40,455 bases of DNA from Bacteroidales bacterium (GTDB taxonomy: Bacteria > Bacteroidota > Bacteroidia > Bacteroidales > UBA12170): positions 1 through 40,455 of the forward strand of contig JADGDY010000021.1 of the NCBI GenBank assembly GCA_016744655.1, given 5' to 3'. Positions within the stretch are counted from its first letter, which is position 1, and each line of letters starts with the position of its first letter. Below, piece by piece: positions 1-7,876 of the stretch. The notes beneath the pieces are model-generated. The model was not told the origin of the DNA. It saw only the letters and a program-made list of their open reading frames with translations, and searched no databases. A program made the translations under genes and the position numbers.

Positions 1-153
1 AATATGTGTCAAATTGAACATTCTAGGCACAGAAGTTTTGAAAATTTTATCTCTAATATTATTGCAGCTCTTATTGCATATTCATTCTTTGCTAAAAAAT
101 CTTCTATAAAATATGATTTGGAGAAAGATGATCAATTAGCTCTGTTTTTATAA
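1..153 (+). pseudogene. IS982-family transposase, C-terminal fragment (cut by window start)
   Basis: The frame is open from base 1 and ends at TAA 151-153, giving about 50 residues. It contains IEHSRHRSFENF followed by an AALIAYSFF stretch and a KSSIKYD segment. This matches my memory of the C-terminal tail of IS982-family DDE transposases (established family knowledge, not a search). The 5' part lies outside the window, so I cannot tell whether the gene is intact. A candidate right inverted repeat follows at once. The family assignment is fairly sure; whether the element is active is unknown. Confidence 0.7.
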
Positions 154-165
154 TCGAACTCGGGT
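154..165. repeat. candidate right terminal inverted repeat of the IS982-type element
   Basis: TCGAACTCGGGT directly follows the transposase stop. Read from outside it is ACCCGAGTTCGA, and IS982-family termini typically begin with ACC. The matching left end is outside the window, so this is inference from position and the first bases. Confidence 0.4.
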
Positions 166-169
166 TACT

Positions 170-240
170 ATTTGACTTATTTCGGAGACTGTGGGAAGGC
201 CTCTCGGAAACGAGAAGCTACTCAAGAGTTGAATTTCAGA
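170..240 (+). mobile_element. possible IS200/IS605 right-end remnant (omega-RNA-like hairpin)
   Basis: The stretch contains GAGACTGTGGGAAGGC followed by a GNRA-type hairpin (TCTCG-GAAA-CGAGA) and AAGCTACTC. This resembles the structured right ends of IS200/IS605 elements, where the 3' end of tnpB overlaps its guide-type RNA. The plus frame is open through here and reads GDCGKASRKREAT, a basic segment that could be the last residues of a TnpB. No other part of such an element is visible. The call is tentative and rests on pattern memory. Confidence 0.3.
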
Positions 241-521
241 ATATTAGATTTAACAGTAATACCAAATAAATATCTGTATGAGGGATAAATAAATCGGAAT
301 ACATTTTTCTTATTTGAGAAATAAAATCTTTGCATAGTCATAGCTACGGAATTGCTTTAGCAATCATGAGTTCCAATAAAAATATTAACTCACGAACTAA
401 ATATTTTCTTTAGAAAAGTAAGAGAAATAGAAACGACTTATATCACTCAATATGGTTTTTAGTTGGTATAAAGGCATACCGTAGAGTCAAGGGCTTTAGT
501 TTATAAATAATGATTTTTTTG
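241..521. other. intergenic, no gene seen
   Basis: AT-rich sequence without a credible coding frame. The only structure I see is a small perfect hairpin, ATTGCT-TT-AGCAAT at 351-364. It is probably decayed flank of the mobile elements to its left. Confidence 0.5.
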
Positions 522-556
522 TGACTAAAAAAGGGCTCCACTAAAAGTGAAACCCT
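522..556 (-). terminator. Rho-independent terminator of the papain-fold peptidase gene
   Basis: On the minus strand AGGGTTTCAC and GTGGAGCCCT (547-556 and 532-541) form a 10-bp stem with two G-U pairs and a TTTTA loop, followed by a T run. It lies just beyond the peptidase stop at 582. Confidence 0.8.
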
Positions 557-581
557 AATTCATTAATATAGAATTTAAATA

Positions 582-1796
582 CTATTTAATTCCCATCTTA
601 TCTTTTAATTCTTGTGGAATGGCATCTTTATGAACCAAAACATCAATAGTTTTTAAAGCAACAAATGGCTTAGAAGCATAGAAGTAACCAGTGTAAGGAC
701 TTCCTTTTTCGCTCCAGCTATTTTTAACTTTGAAGAATAAGTTCCCATTCTGGTCTTTAGAAATCCCAGTTAATAGCATCCCATGATCGTCAGTAGTTTT
801 GTAGTTGTCGTACTGCTCTTGACGCATTTCTTGAGTGATTACTTTTTCAGCTACAGGCTCGTCGAAACTATAAAGCATTTTGTTCTTTTCTTTAGAGTCC
901 ATCTTTTCCCATTTATCGCTTTCCATACCTGCGATTTCTGGTTTGTCAGCATCAGGAACTATAGCTACACCATTTTTCCAGCTGAATCCTTTTTCACTTA
1001 CATCGGCTCCCCAAGCTACAGAATAGTCATTCATAATGGCATTTTCGATAATAGTCATCATGTCTTCCATAGGCACATTATAAATCTCGTCTAACATCCA
1101 GTTGTCTGGAACTTCTAAGATAAAAGTACTATAATATGGTTGGTGAGTGTAAGAACCAATTTCAACATAATCGCTCATGTCTAAATCAAGATATTCAGCA
1201 TAAGATTTTGGAGTGTATTCAACACCTTCTACTTCGAATGTTTCAGGAACTTCACCTAAATATGCATCTAAGATACCATCGAAACCAGTATGCCATGCTG
1301 GGCTTACTTTTTTATTTCTATTTTTAATAACAGTAGCAACATAGCTGTCTAAAAGTGCATCCATTTCCCCATGAACGTGTTTTTCTTCGCCATATTCTAA
1401 ACCAGCATAAGCCGTTTCAGGAACAGCACCATAATTTTCGAAAACCCAAGTTACATCATGGAAAGCTCCACCGCCACCAAAGTTTAAGTTACCGTGCCAA
1501 CGAACTGTGTTGATAGCTTTTTGGCTATAAGCATTACGCACTACGAACATTTCAGAAAGATCTACTTCACCTTTTCCTTTTCTCATTAATTCAGTTTCAA
1601 GGAAACTTAAACCACTAAAACTCCAGCAAGTACCAGAACGATATTGGTTTTTAATAGATGTTGTAGGAATGTCTTTTACTGCTGTAAATACATATCCTTC
1701 TTTTTTGTCCTCTTCTTTTTCTTTTTTCTTAGCAATAGCAGGTAATGCCAAAACTAAAGCCATAATAATGATGGCAAAATGTTTAATATTTCTCAT
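582..1796 (-). CDS. secreted C1-family cysteine peptidase (bleomycin hydrolase / PepC-like)
   Basis: 404 residues. A signal peptide covers about residues 1-22, followed by a very charged KKKEKEEDKKE linker. The papain-fold active site is complete: Gln51 (oxyanion) and Cys57 in QYRSGTCWSFS, His338 in DDHGMLL and Asn359 in VKNSWSEKG. The long insert between Cys and His and the order of motifs fit the C1B (bleomycin hydrolase/aminopeptidase C) branch; family members are usually cytosolic and about 450 residues, whereas this one is exported and somewhat shorter. It probably trims peptides in the periplasm or outside the cell (inference). It is transcribed alone and has its own terminator. I found no clear TAnnTTTG box in the 112-bp gap upstream. 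Confidence 0.88.
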   Translation of the reverse strand: MRNIKHFAIIIMALVLALPAIAKKKEKEEDKKEGYVFTAVKDIPTTSIKNQYRSGTCWSFSGLSFLETELMRKGKGEVDLSEMFVVRNAYSQKAINTVRWHGNLNFGGGGAFHDVTWVFENYGAVPETAYAGLEYGEEKHVHGEMDALLDSYVATVIKNRNKKVSPAWHTGFDGILDAYLGEVPETFEVEGVEYTPKSYAEYLDLDMSDYVEIGSYTHQPYYSTFILEVPDNWMLDEIYNVPMEDMMTIIENAIMNDYSVAWGADVSEKGFSWKNGVAIVPDADKPEIAGMESDKWEKMDSKEKNKMLYSFDEPVAEKVITQEMRQEQYDNYKTTDDHGMLLTGISKDQNGNLFFKVKNSWSEKGSPYTGYFYASKPFVALKTIDVLVHKDAIPQELKDKMGIK

Positions 1797-1908
1797 GATA
1801 TTTAATTATAGTTTTATTCTATTTTTTTTTCAATGACCTTTGATTTTTATCATTCAATTCTAAGTACTTTTAACTTTAAATACTCTATGAACTTTAAGTG
1901 CTATTCTT

Positions 1909-2730
1909 CTAATACTGTTCTCGCTCATTGGGGAATTCACCAGTCTTCACATCGTTAATATAAGCTTTTACAGAGCCTTGAATCTCTTCGCTTAAATTAT
2001 GATAACGGCGTAAGAATCTTGGAGAGAACTTTTGAGTAATTCCAAGCATATCGTGAAGAACAAGTACTTGTCCATCAACTTCATGTCCAGCTCCAATTCC
2101 TATCACAGGAATTTTTACCATCTTTTGAACCTTAGCTGCTAGTTCGGCTGGAATTTTCTCCAATACCAATGCAAAACAACCTGCCTCTTCCAGTTTTTTG
2201 GCATCAGCTAGAAGTTGTTCAGCTTCCTCCTCTTCTTTAGCACGTACCACATAGGTTCCGAACTTATGAATAGACTGAGGTGTTAACCCTAAGTGACCCA
2301 TAACTGGGATTCCTGCCGATAAAATGCGATTGACAGAATCAAGGATTTCATGTCCACCTTCCATTTTAATAGCATTTCCACCACTTTCTTTCATGATTTT
2401 AATAGCAGAAAGTAAAGCTTCCTTGCTATTCCCTTGGTAAGTTCCAAAGGGCATATCCACTACCACCAAAGCTCTTTTTACTCCACGCATTACGCTTGAT
2501 GCATGATAAATCATTTGATCTAATGTGATTGGAAGTGTGGTTTTGTGACCAGCCATTACGTTGGAGGCGGAATCACCCACCAATATCACATCTATTCCAG
2601 CATTATCTAAAAGAGTAGCCATAGAATAATCGTAGGCTGTTAGCATGGAAATTTTTTCACCACGGTGTTTCATTTCATTTAAAACATGAGTGGTGATTTT
2701 TCTATAATTTGATTCTAAATATGCAGACAT
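1909..2730 (-). CDS. panB: 3-methyl-2-oxobutanoate hydroxymethyltransferase
   Basis: 273 residues, the usual PanB length. The enzyme adds a hydroxymethyl group from methylene-tetrahydrofolate to 2-oxoisovalerate to make ketopantoate, the first step of pantothenate and CoA synthesis, in the cytosol. Family motifs are visible: TAYDYSMA near residue 31, [12 protein letters not shown] with metal ligand Asp53, VVVDMPFG with Asp92, KMEGG with Glu124, [14 protein letters not shown] with the catalytic-base Glu191, and GIGAG near 211. No panC or panE lies beside it. A TAnnTTTG box sits about 20 bp upstream of the ATG. Confidence 0.95.
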   Translation of the reverse strand: MSAYLESNYRKITTHVLNEMKHRGEKISMLTAYDYSMATLLDNAGIDVILVGDSASNVMAGHKTTLPITLDQMIYHASSVMRGVKRALVVVDMPFGTYQGNSKEALLSAIKIMKESGGNAIKMEGGHEILDSVNRILSAGIPVMGHLGLTPQSIHKFGTYVVRAKEEEEAEQLLADAKKLEEAGCFALVLEKIPAELAAKVQKMVKIPVIGIGAGHEVDGQVLVLHDMLGITQKFSPRFLRRYHNLSEEIQGSVKAYINDVKTGEFPNEREQY

Positions 2731-3088
2731 ATTATTTGTATTAGGGGCACAAATCTACGATTTATTCTTTTTGTTTTAAATCTAGCTTAATTTTTGGATG
2801 AATTACTGGGTGTTAAAGACTAAGAACACTTATGCTAAATCATAACTGCACTAGCATATGCTTAATGACAGGTTTGAAATCGAACATTTATTTATTCATA
2901 CTAATTAGTTAAATTCTGATGGTTTGAAATTGCATTTGCTTCAGGTTTTTACTCAAAATGGCAGTAAATAAATACATTATGTAGTGAAGCTATTCTTTGA
3001 TCACCAATTCATTTAGCTAATAGAATTTACAACTCATACTTTTTTATTGTAGATTCGTAATCAGAAACTAATTATAAAGATTTATCAT
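2731..3088. other. 358-bp divergent intergenic region between panB and the lipoprotein
   Basis: Besides the panB -7 box it holds a near-match TAGATTCG at 3050-3057 that could serve the plus-strand lipoprotein gene, though no good -33 element accompanies it. No credible small gene or strong hairpin was seen in the middle part. Confidence 0.45.
2750..2757 (-). promoter_or_regulatory. panB -7 promoter box
   Basis: TAGATTTG on the minus strand, an exact match to the Bacteroidetes TAnnTTTG element, 19 bp upstream of the panB ATG. A weak TTTA lies 19 bp further up in the -33 position. Confidence 0.55.
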
Positions 3089-3565
3089 ATGAAACAAAAA
3101 ATACATTTTCTAATTATTGTAGTTCTTTTAGGCGTATTTGTCAGTAGCTGTAAAAAAGATGAGGAAGAAGAAATACAAGTTGATAACCGCGAACAGTGGC
3201 TTGGAAACTATGTAGGGGTATCAGAAGGAGATATTACCATATCTTTTTTAGGCCAAACCCAAACTATACCATTAAATGGGCCTGTGAGTTTTGAAATTCA
3301 GAAAGGAAGCAGTATTAATGAAATATTAATGGTTAATGACTCCATAACTGTAAGAGGTATTATTGATGGTACGGCTGTGGTGTTTGACCCTATCAGTGCG
3401 GAGCAGGAATATAACGATGTACTGCTAGAAATTGTCGGAAACACTACTGGAACTCTTTCTGGGGATGTTATTAATTATGATATGATTATTACTGGTGATG
3501 CTGAGTATCTTGGGATATCAATCCCTGTTGAAGGAGAGGTTACAGCCGAGGCAACGAAGCAATAA
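3089..3565 (+). CDS. small putative lipoprotein of unknown function
   Basis: 158 residues. The N-terminus MKQKIHFLIIVVLLGVFVSSC is a lipoprotein signal with lipobox VSSC (Cys21), followed by KKDEEEEIQ, a run of acidic residues of the kind that can act as a surface-export signal in Bacteroidetes (inference). The rest is rich in Ile, Val, Thr and Gly, consistent with a small beta-sandwich or barrel; NYVGVSEGDITISF and GEVTAEATKQ at the end look like strands. No enzyme motif is visible. It is a single gene ending in a strong terminator. I do not recognise a family. Confidence 0.8.
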   Translation: MKQKIHFLIIVVLLGVFVSSCKKDEEEEIQVDNREQWLGNYVGVSEGDITISFLGQTQTIPLNGPVSFEIQKGSSINEILMVNDSITVRGIIDGTAVVFDPISAEQEYNDVLLEIVGNTTGTLSGDVINYDMIITGDAEYLGISIPVEGEVTAEATKQ

Positions 3566-3585
3566 AAAATTCAAAATATTGGTTT

Positions 3586-3617
3586 AGGGTGATTTCTAAT
3601 TGGAATCACCCTTTTTT
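3586..3617 (+). terminator. Rho-independent terminator of the lipoprotein gene
   Basis: AGGGTGATT (3586-3594) pairs with AATCACCCT (3604-3612), a 9-bp stem that can extend by G-U pairs, followed by a run of T. It overlaps the last codons of the convergent hydrolase gene. Confidence 0.8.
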
Positions 3618-4367
3618 ATAGAATTTTAGGATTACATCCTTTATGATTTCTTCTTGTTGAAAATGTGGAACATGCCCGCAATTAGGTATAAATAGAGTTT
3701 CTGCATCACATAAATTTTGAATGATGTTTAACTGTTCTTTGCTTCCATATTCATCATCCATTCCTTGAATAGCCAATACAGGACATTGTATTTGTTGCAG
3801 TTCCTCATTCATTTCCCATGACTTGAATTTAGGGTCTATCCAGGTATCTGACCAATGATAGAATACCCAATCGGTTTTGTCTCCATGGTATTTTTGAAGT
3901 GGTTTTTGGATTTTATCCTGGTATATGGCTCTGATGTTTTTAATTCCCTCAACACTCATATCCTCTATGATGACATGGGCGGCTTCCGAAATCACACTTA
4001 AGCATTTTTGAGGATGGTAAGCAGCAAAAAGTAAGGCCATAGTTGCACCATCGGAGTGACCAAATAGATGACATGTTTCTATTTTTAGTTGTTCGAGTAA
4101 TTGGGGTAGAATAGTATTGGCTTCGTAGCGAACATAATCGTAAGGATAGTTCTCGGGAACTGGTGATGATTTTCCATATCCACTACGGTCGTAAACTAGG
4201 ATATTCATACCTGTTAACTCCAACAACTCCTTTGGCCAATGCTTCCATTGAGCAACAGAACCTAATCCTTCATGGAGTAATACTAAATATGGATCCTCCT
4301 CAGATTTTTTATAAAGCTCATAGTAGATTTTTTGTCCATTTAAATCTTTAAATCCGGATGTTTTCAT
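3606..4367 (-). CDS. alpha/beta hydrolase
   Basis: 253 residues, an alpha/beta-hydrolase fold protein. The nucleophile elbow is GHSDG with Ser105; the oxyanion-hole segment LHEGLGSVAQW is at 31-41; a likely acid is in QGMDDEYG (Asp204/205); the catalytic His is His232 in PNCGHVPHF. VYDRSGYGKSS at 58-68 is the typical strand-turn before the cap. No signal peptide, so cytosolic. Its ATG overlaps the stop of tcdA by 4 bp (ATGA), so the two are translationally coupled. Substrate unknown; carboxylester hydrolases and C-C hydrolases share this pattern. Confidence 0.88.
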   Translation of the reverse strand: MKTSGFKDLNGQKIYYELYKKSEEDPYLVLLHEGLGSVAQWKHWPKELLELTGMNILVYDRSGYGKSSPVPENYPYDYVRYEANTILPQLLEQLKIETCHLFGHSDGATMALLFAAYHPQKCLSVISEAAHVIIEDMSVEGIKNIRAIYQDKIQKPLQKYHGDKTDWVFYHWSDTWIDPKFKSWEMNEELQQIQCPVLAIQGMDDEYGSKEQLNIIQNLCDAETLFIPNCGHVPHFQQEEIIKDVILKFYKKG

Positions 4368-5083
4368 TCTGCTTTTATTAAATCGCGAATAACGATGCTA
4401 GATAAGAAATTCCCAAAAATAGCAGGCATATAGCTGATGGTTCCCACTGTGGTTTTCTTGTTCTGCTCGCCTTCTGTTAAAATTACTGCTGATTCATCAA
4501 TAACTTCAGGAGAGAATACCACTTGAATACCTTCGTATACACCTAATCTATGAAGTCGCTTTCGGAGAATTCTGGCCAACTTATCATTATAAGATTTCGA
4601 AATATCAGCTATTTGAACTTGGCTGGGATCCATTTTCCCACCTGCTCCCATAGAGCTGGCTACCTTTAATCCTTTTTGTTGGCAATGGTAAAGTAAGAAT
4701 ATCTTCGGTGCTAAAGTATCAATGGCATCCACCACATAATCATAAGGATGATCTAATAACTCTTCCATCTTCTCATCTTTTATATACTCATTGATGGTGG
4801 TGATTTTTAAATCAGGGTTAATATCTAAAAGCCTTTGCTCCATAATTTCAGCTTTTTCTTGGTCTACAGTGCTCACTAAAGCAGCCATCTGACGGTTCCT
4901 GTTGCTTTCAGAAACAGTATCTCCGTCGACAATAGTTACCTGTCCAACTCCAGATCTTACTATTTGTTCAGCAGCATATGCACCCACTCCTCCAAGACCT
5001 ACAATCAGGACATGACTTTCATTTAATCTCTTTACCTTTTCTTCCCCTAGAAGAAGAGAAGTTCTTTCTTGCCAATTCGACAT
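4364..5083 (-). CDS. tcdA: tRNA threonylcarbamoyladenosine dehydratase (TcdA/CsdL)
   Basis: 239 residues of the ThiF/MoeB/HesA E1-like superfamily. TcdA uses ATP to cyclise t6A37 of ANN-decoding tRNAs to ct6A. Visible are the nucleotide-binding loop VGLGGVG (28-34), Asp53 in IVDGDTV, the NRNRQ segment (61-65) that contacts ATP, DAIDTLAPK, and ASSMGAGGKMDPS, which separates TcdA from MoeB and ThiF. No CxxC zinc motifs of MoeB type are present. It is slightly shorter than E. coli TcdA. It is the first gene of a two-gene unit with the hydrolase, under a TATTTTTG box. Confidence 0.9.
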   Translation of the reverse strand: MSNWQERTSLLLGEEKVKRLNESHVLIVGLGGVGAYAAEQIVRSGVGQVTIVDGDTVSESNRNRQMAALVSTVDQEKAEIMEQRLLDINPDLKITTINEYIKDEKMEELLDHPYDYVVDAIDTLAPKIFLLYHCQQKGLKVASSMGAGGKMDPSQVQIADISKSYNDKLARILRKRLHRLGVYEGIQVVFSPEVIDESAVILTEGEQNKKTTVGTISYMPAIFGNFLSSIVIRDLIKAE

Positions 5084-5112
5084 ACTCTAAAATCCTTTTT
5101 TAAAAATTGGGG

Positions 5113-5120
5113 CAAAAATA
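5113..5120 (-). promoter_or_regulatory. tcdA -7 promoter box
   Basis: TATTTTTG on the minus strand, an exact TAnnTTTG match, 29 bp upstream of the tcdA start. No convincing -33 TTTG is present. Confidence 0.5.
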
Positions 5121-5232
5121 CATTTTTTGTGTTTGATATTTTCCCGATTTAAAAGGGTTGTTGCACAAAACACACGAAGGAGACACAAAACCCACTAAGA
5201 AGAGCTAAAAGGATAAATTTCATATATGGGGT

Positions 5233-6522
5233 TTACCCAATTTTACGTCTTCTATAAGACCATATCATCAACAATACAGCAATAAAAAGACAGAGAATAG
5301 CAATTCCAAAGGTGATGGTGTATCCAAATATTTGATAGAAAATAATTCCTACTAATGGAGCAAAGGCTGCTCTAATTCCTGTTAAAGATAGATGGACAGA
5401 TTGTAAATCGCCTGCATCTTCATCCTTTCCAAAATAGGCTGATCCTATAAACCAAAGTAAGGACATGGTGGCGGCAAAAATACTATGGAATAGGATATAA
5501 GCCAGCATCATATAATACAGCTTGATATTCCATAAATCCACAAATGCAGGGAAATATTGGGTTAAGGCCAAAGCCAAAATATACATGAGCATACTGCCAA
5601 AAGTAATCACTGCAAATTTTCTCGGATCAATCTTTCCAAGTAATTTTCCGAAGAATGGTAGAATGATAATAGCTAAAATATTGTAAGAGTTTTTGTAGAA
5701 GGCCACCGAAGAATAATTCAATTGCAATACCTCATCATAATAGATGGTAATCACTGCAACAGTACTCATAAAAGCAAAACCATAGAGCATAAAACCCAAC
5801 TCGAAATGCAAATAAGGCCTATTGGTAACTACTAAATTAGTCATTCTTTTTATACTGTCTTTTACGGCTTCTTTAAATGGCTTTTTAATGATGATATCTT
5901 TATCGGTATAGGGTATTTTCGATAAAAGGTGTACCGAGGCAATACCAATAATAGCAATGATTGGATAAATCCAAGTGAAAGCATAAGGATCTATATCTAA
6001 CCACAAACCATAGGCAAAAGTTACCACCAACATCACAATTTTATTTACAGAGGTAGCATTAGAAAACAACCTTCCAAAGTTATCGTGGCTGTAGGTGTTT
6101 TTAAGAAACTGATTAATGGTAGGATAGATAATAGGGGCGGCTAAATAATAGGCCAAAAAGATGGCCAAAAAGATCAAATGATAAACAGAATCTCCATCTA
6201 ATGCCGCTTCGCTACGCGGAAAAAAGAAGAGGAGTACAAGAGGTAGACGAGTCAGAATTGCTGTTGTTCGCAGCATTTTGGCTTTATTCTTGGTTCGCCT
6301 AATCAGCTCGTTAATAAAGATTAATCCAATAAAAACCAACATGCTAAACTGGAATAAAATCCCCAGTTGCATATTGCTCCCTTTTAAACTCTTCAGGAAA
6401 ACAAACTCATTGAGAGCCAGAACACCCAGTACCACTCCTTCTAAAATTGAATAGATAAGGTGAAGCCTAAAAGTATACCTTTCGGCCTGGGTTAGATTGC
6501 TTAATTTGAAGCTGATTTTCAT
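5233..6522 (-). CDS. MFS-type membrane transporter, substrate unknown
   Basis: 429 residues, with about 12 hydrophobic helices in two halves separated by a charged cytoplasmic loop around residues 205-230 (YTDKDIIIKKPFKEAVKDSIKR). The basic INELIRRTKNKAKM after the second helix resembles the MFS loop 2-3 signature. The N-terminal MKISFKLSNLTQAERYTFRLH is a cytoplasmic extension. It starts 26 bp after the DCC1-type gene and is the last of a four-gene minus-strand set. No substrate-specific motif is recognised; drug or metabolite efflux is only a guess. Confidence 0.8.
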   Translation of the reverse strand: MKISFKLSNLTQAERYTFRLHLIYSILEGVVLGVLALNEFVFLKSLKGSNMQLGILFQFSMLVFIGLIFINELIRRTKNKAKMLRTTAILTRLPLVLLFFFPRSEAALDGDSVYHLIFLAIFLAYYLAAPIIYPTINQFLKNTYSHDNFGRLFSNATSVNKIVMLVVTFAYGLWLDIDPYAFTWIYPIIAIIGIASVHLLSKIPYTDKDIIIKKPFKEAVKDSIKRMTNLVVTNRPYLHFELGFMLYGFAFMSTVAVITIYYDEVLQLNYSSVAFYKNSYNILAIIILPFFGKLLGKIDPRKFAVITFGSMLMYILALALTQYFPAFVDLWNIKLYYMMLAYILFHSIFAATMSLLWFIGSAYFGKDEDAGDLQSVHLSLTGIRAAFAPLVGIIFYQIFGYTITFGIAILCLFIAVLLMIWSYRRRKIG

Positions 6523-6548
6523 GGCGGCAAAGATAGATTTCTAATTCA

Positions 6549-6956
6549 TCATTTCTCAATAAATCTTTCGTTAAAGTTTTCATCCGGAATAGTGCATTTT
6601 TCATACTTCCCAAACCAAACATATCTGTTTTTAGCAATAAGCATGTAAAGATAATCTCTAAAGGGCTTTGGAATAATAAAAAGGGCATATAATAGTGGCC
6701 ATAATCCATCGAGATTTTTGCAGATTTTTAAAACTGCTGTAGATTTTGAATAGATGATTCCATCTTGAATTAAGATGATGGAATCAGGAACCTGGTTTTG
6801 AAAGTGAGTAGCAACCTGCTGAAGGTTCTGATAGTTTTGTAATGCCTGAAATTTAAATACTGCTTTTGAATCTCTCTTGATGATAAATTTGACACTTCCA
6901 TTACAGAGTTTGCAAACGCCATCGAATAGAATAAGAGGAGAGTTTTCATTATGCAT
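6549..6956 (-). CDS. DCC1-like thiol-disulfide oxidoreductase (DUF393)
   Basis: 135 residues. The N-terminal LILFDGVCKLCNGSVKFII carries the DxxCxxC motif that names the DCC family (Cys15, Cys18), and the C-terminal half has FRDYLYMLIAKNRYVWFG, typical of the family tail. DCC1-type proteins are thioredoxin-fold candidates for disulfide exchange; the exact partner is unknown. It lies 4 bp beyond the small membrane protein gene and 26 bp before the MFS gene, so it is probably co-transcribed with both. Confidence 0.88.
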   Translation of the reverse strand: MHNENSPLILFDGVCKLCNGSVKFIIKRDSKAVFKFQALQNYQNLQQVATHFQNQVPDSIILIQDGIIYSKSTAVLKICKNLDGLWPLLYALFIIPKPFRDYLYMLIAKNRYVWFGKYEKCTIPDENFNERFIEK

Positions 6957-6960
6957 TTTG

Positions 6961-7167
6961 TTACCTGTTTTCTTGGTCAGTTTTTCTTTTTAAATGAATT
7001 CCTGAAATTAGCAACAATCCCCCAATGCTCATAAAAACAATACCTAAGGAATTTGAAGAGTCTATTCTTGTAATCGAGAAGGCTACTCCCAAAGCAATGA
7101 AAATAATTGCGCCTAAAAATCTTTTTTGCCAGTTGTCTAAGGCTTTCATTAGCTTAGTTTTTATCAT
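6961..7167 (-). CDS. small two-helix membrane protein
   Basis: 68 residues with two predicted membrane helices (about 16-33 and 41-57), a short polar hairpin RIDSSNS between them, and a positively charged tail. The reading frame overlaps the upstream hydrolase gene by 14 bp, which suggests coupling; an internal ATG (MKALDNWQ, residue 7) is an alternative start that would reduce the overlap. Function not recognised. Confidence 0.6.
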   Translation of the reverse strand: MIKTKLMKALDNWQKRFLGAIIFIALGVAFSITRIDSSNSLGIVFMSIGGLLLISGIHLKRKTDQENR

Positions 7168-7726
7168 AGGTTTTTACACCTATCTTTTTATATTTAGCTA
7201 AGTATTTAGTTTTATTTTTTTCTGATCGAGCCCAAATTGCTTCTGGAATAATATACATTTCATATCCTTTCTTACGACCAGATTTTAAGGTGCTAAAGAT
7301 ACAACCATCGGCAATAAGCCCAACAACTAAAAACTGATAGTCAGAGTGCTTTTGTAGAAAGTCCTCTAATCCTTTGGCTGTAAACGAATCTCCTTCAGTT
7401 TTAGTAAATATCTGACTGTTTACTACGTTTAGTTGGGCGTCCAAGTTTGGAAAACTAACTGTATCCACCGATTTTCCTTTAAAAGATAATGATAAGGCAA
7501 GCGACATATCTTTTATATAGATCACTTTTTCAGGCTCGAATAACTCAATGGCTCCATTTACCTCTTTTAAAAACTCATGATACTCTTCTTCTTCAGCCTC
7601 CTCTTTTATTATTTCAAAATCTTGCACATCTACAACCATTAAAAGGAAATTTTCGTTTTGGCTTCTTACAAAGTCGACAATAAAAAAAATGAACGCGATA
7701 CTAATAAATAGTTTTATCGTTTGCAT
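7154..7726 (-). CDS. exported isochorismatase-like cysteine hydrolase
   Basis: About 190 residues from ATG 7726. The frame can be extended to 7777, but a TATCTTTG promoter box lies between the two starts, and starting at 7726 gives a clean signal peptide (MQTIKLFISIAFIFFIVDFVRSQN). The isochorismatase-fold triad appears to be there: Asp in LLMVVDVQDF, Lys in FTKTEGDSF, Cys in GLIADGCIFST. Members hydrolyse isochorismate, nicotinamide or other amides, and most are cytosolic, so export is unusual. It is the first gene of the four-gene set ending with the MFS transporter. Substrate unknown. Confidence 0.78.
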   Translation of the reverse strand: MQTIKLFISIAFIFFIVDFVRSQNENFLLMVVDVQDFEIIKEEAEEEEYHEFLKEVNGAIELFEPEKVIYIKDMSLALSLSFKGKSVDTVSFPNLDAQLNVVNSQIFTKTEGDSFTAKGLEDFLQKHSDYQFLVVGLIADGCIFSTLKSGRKKGYEMYIIPEAIWARSEKNKTKYLAKYKKIGVKTYDKN

Positions 7727-7744
7727 AGTGTGAAGAATTTGATT

Positions 7745-7774
7745 CAAAGATAGCTTATATTTATAAATATCAAT
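7745..7774 (-). promoter_or_regulatory. promoter of the isochorismatase-like/DCC1/MFS gene set
   Basis: TATCTTTG (7745-7752, minus strand) is an exact TAnnTTTG box, with ATTG 18 bp further upstream (7771-7774) in the -33 position. The predicted transcript start is near 7741, about 15 nt before ATG 7726, and it rules out a start at 7777. Confidence 0.65.
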
Positions 7775-7815
7775 CATTTATGAGCCAAGAGCTGCGTCTA
7801 GGATTTTTTGATAAG

Positions 7816-7845
7816 TTTAGATCTTCAAAGAGCCGCTTATTTTCG
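7816..7845 (+). promoter_or_regulatory. candidate yebC promoter
   Basis: TATTTTCG (7838-7845) is a one-mismatch -7 box, with TTTA 18 bp upstream. It lies 31 bp before the MSGHSKW start and downstream of the longer possible start at 7808. Confidence 0.4.
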
Positions 7846-7876
7846 TAATTTTACCCGTTCAATAAAAATCAATAAT

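Noticed and set aside
180..225. GNRA hairpin considered as a group II intron domain V
   Set aside because: It lacks the AGC triad and the length of domain V, and no intron-encoded reverse transcriptase is visible.
6467..6709. Minus-strand frame overlapping the MFS start and the DCC1-type gene
   Set aside because: It is a shadow frame of two genes with strong family signatures.
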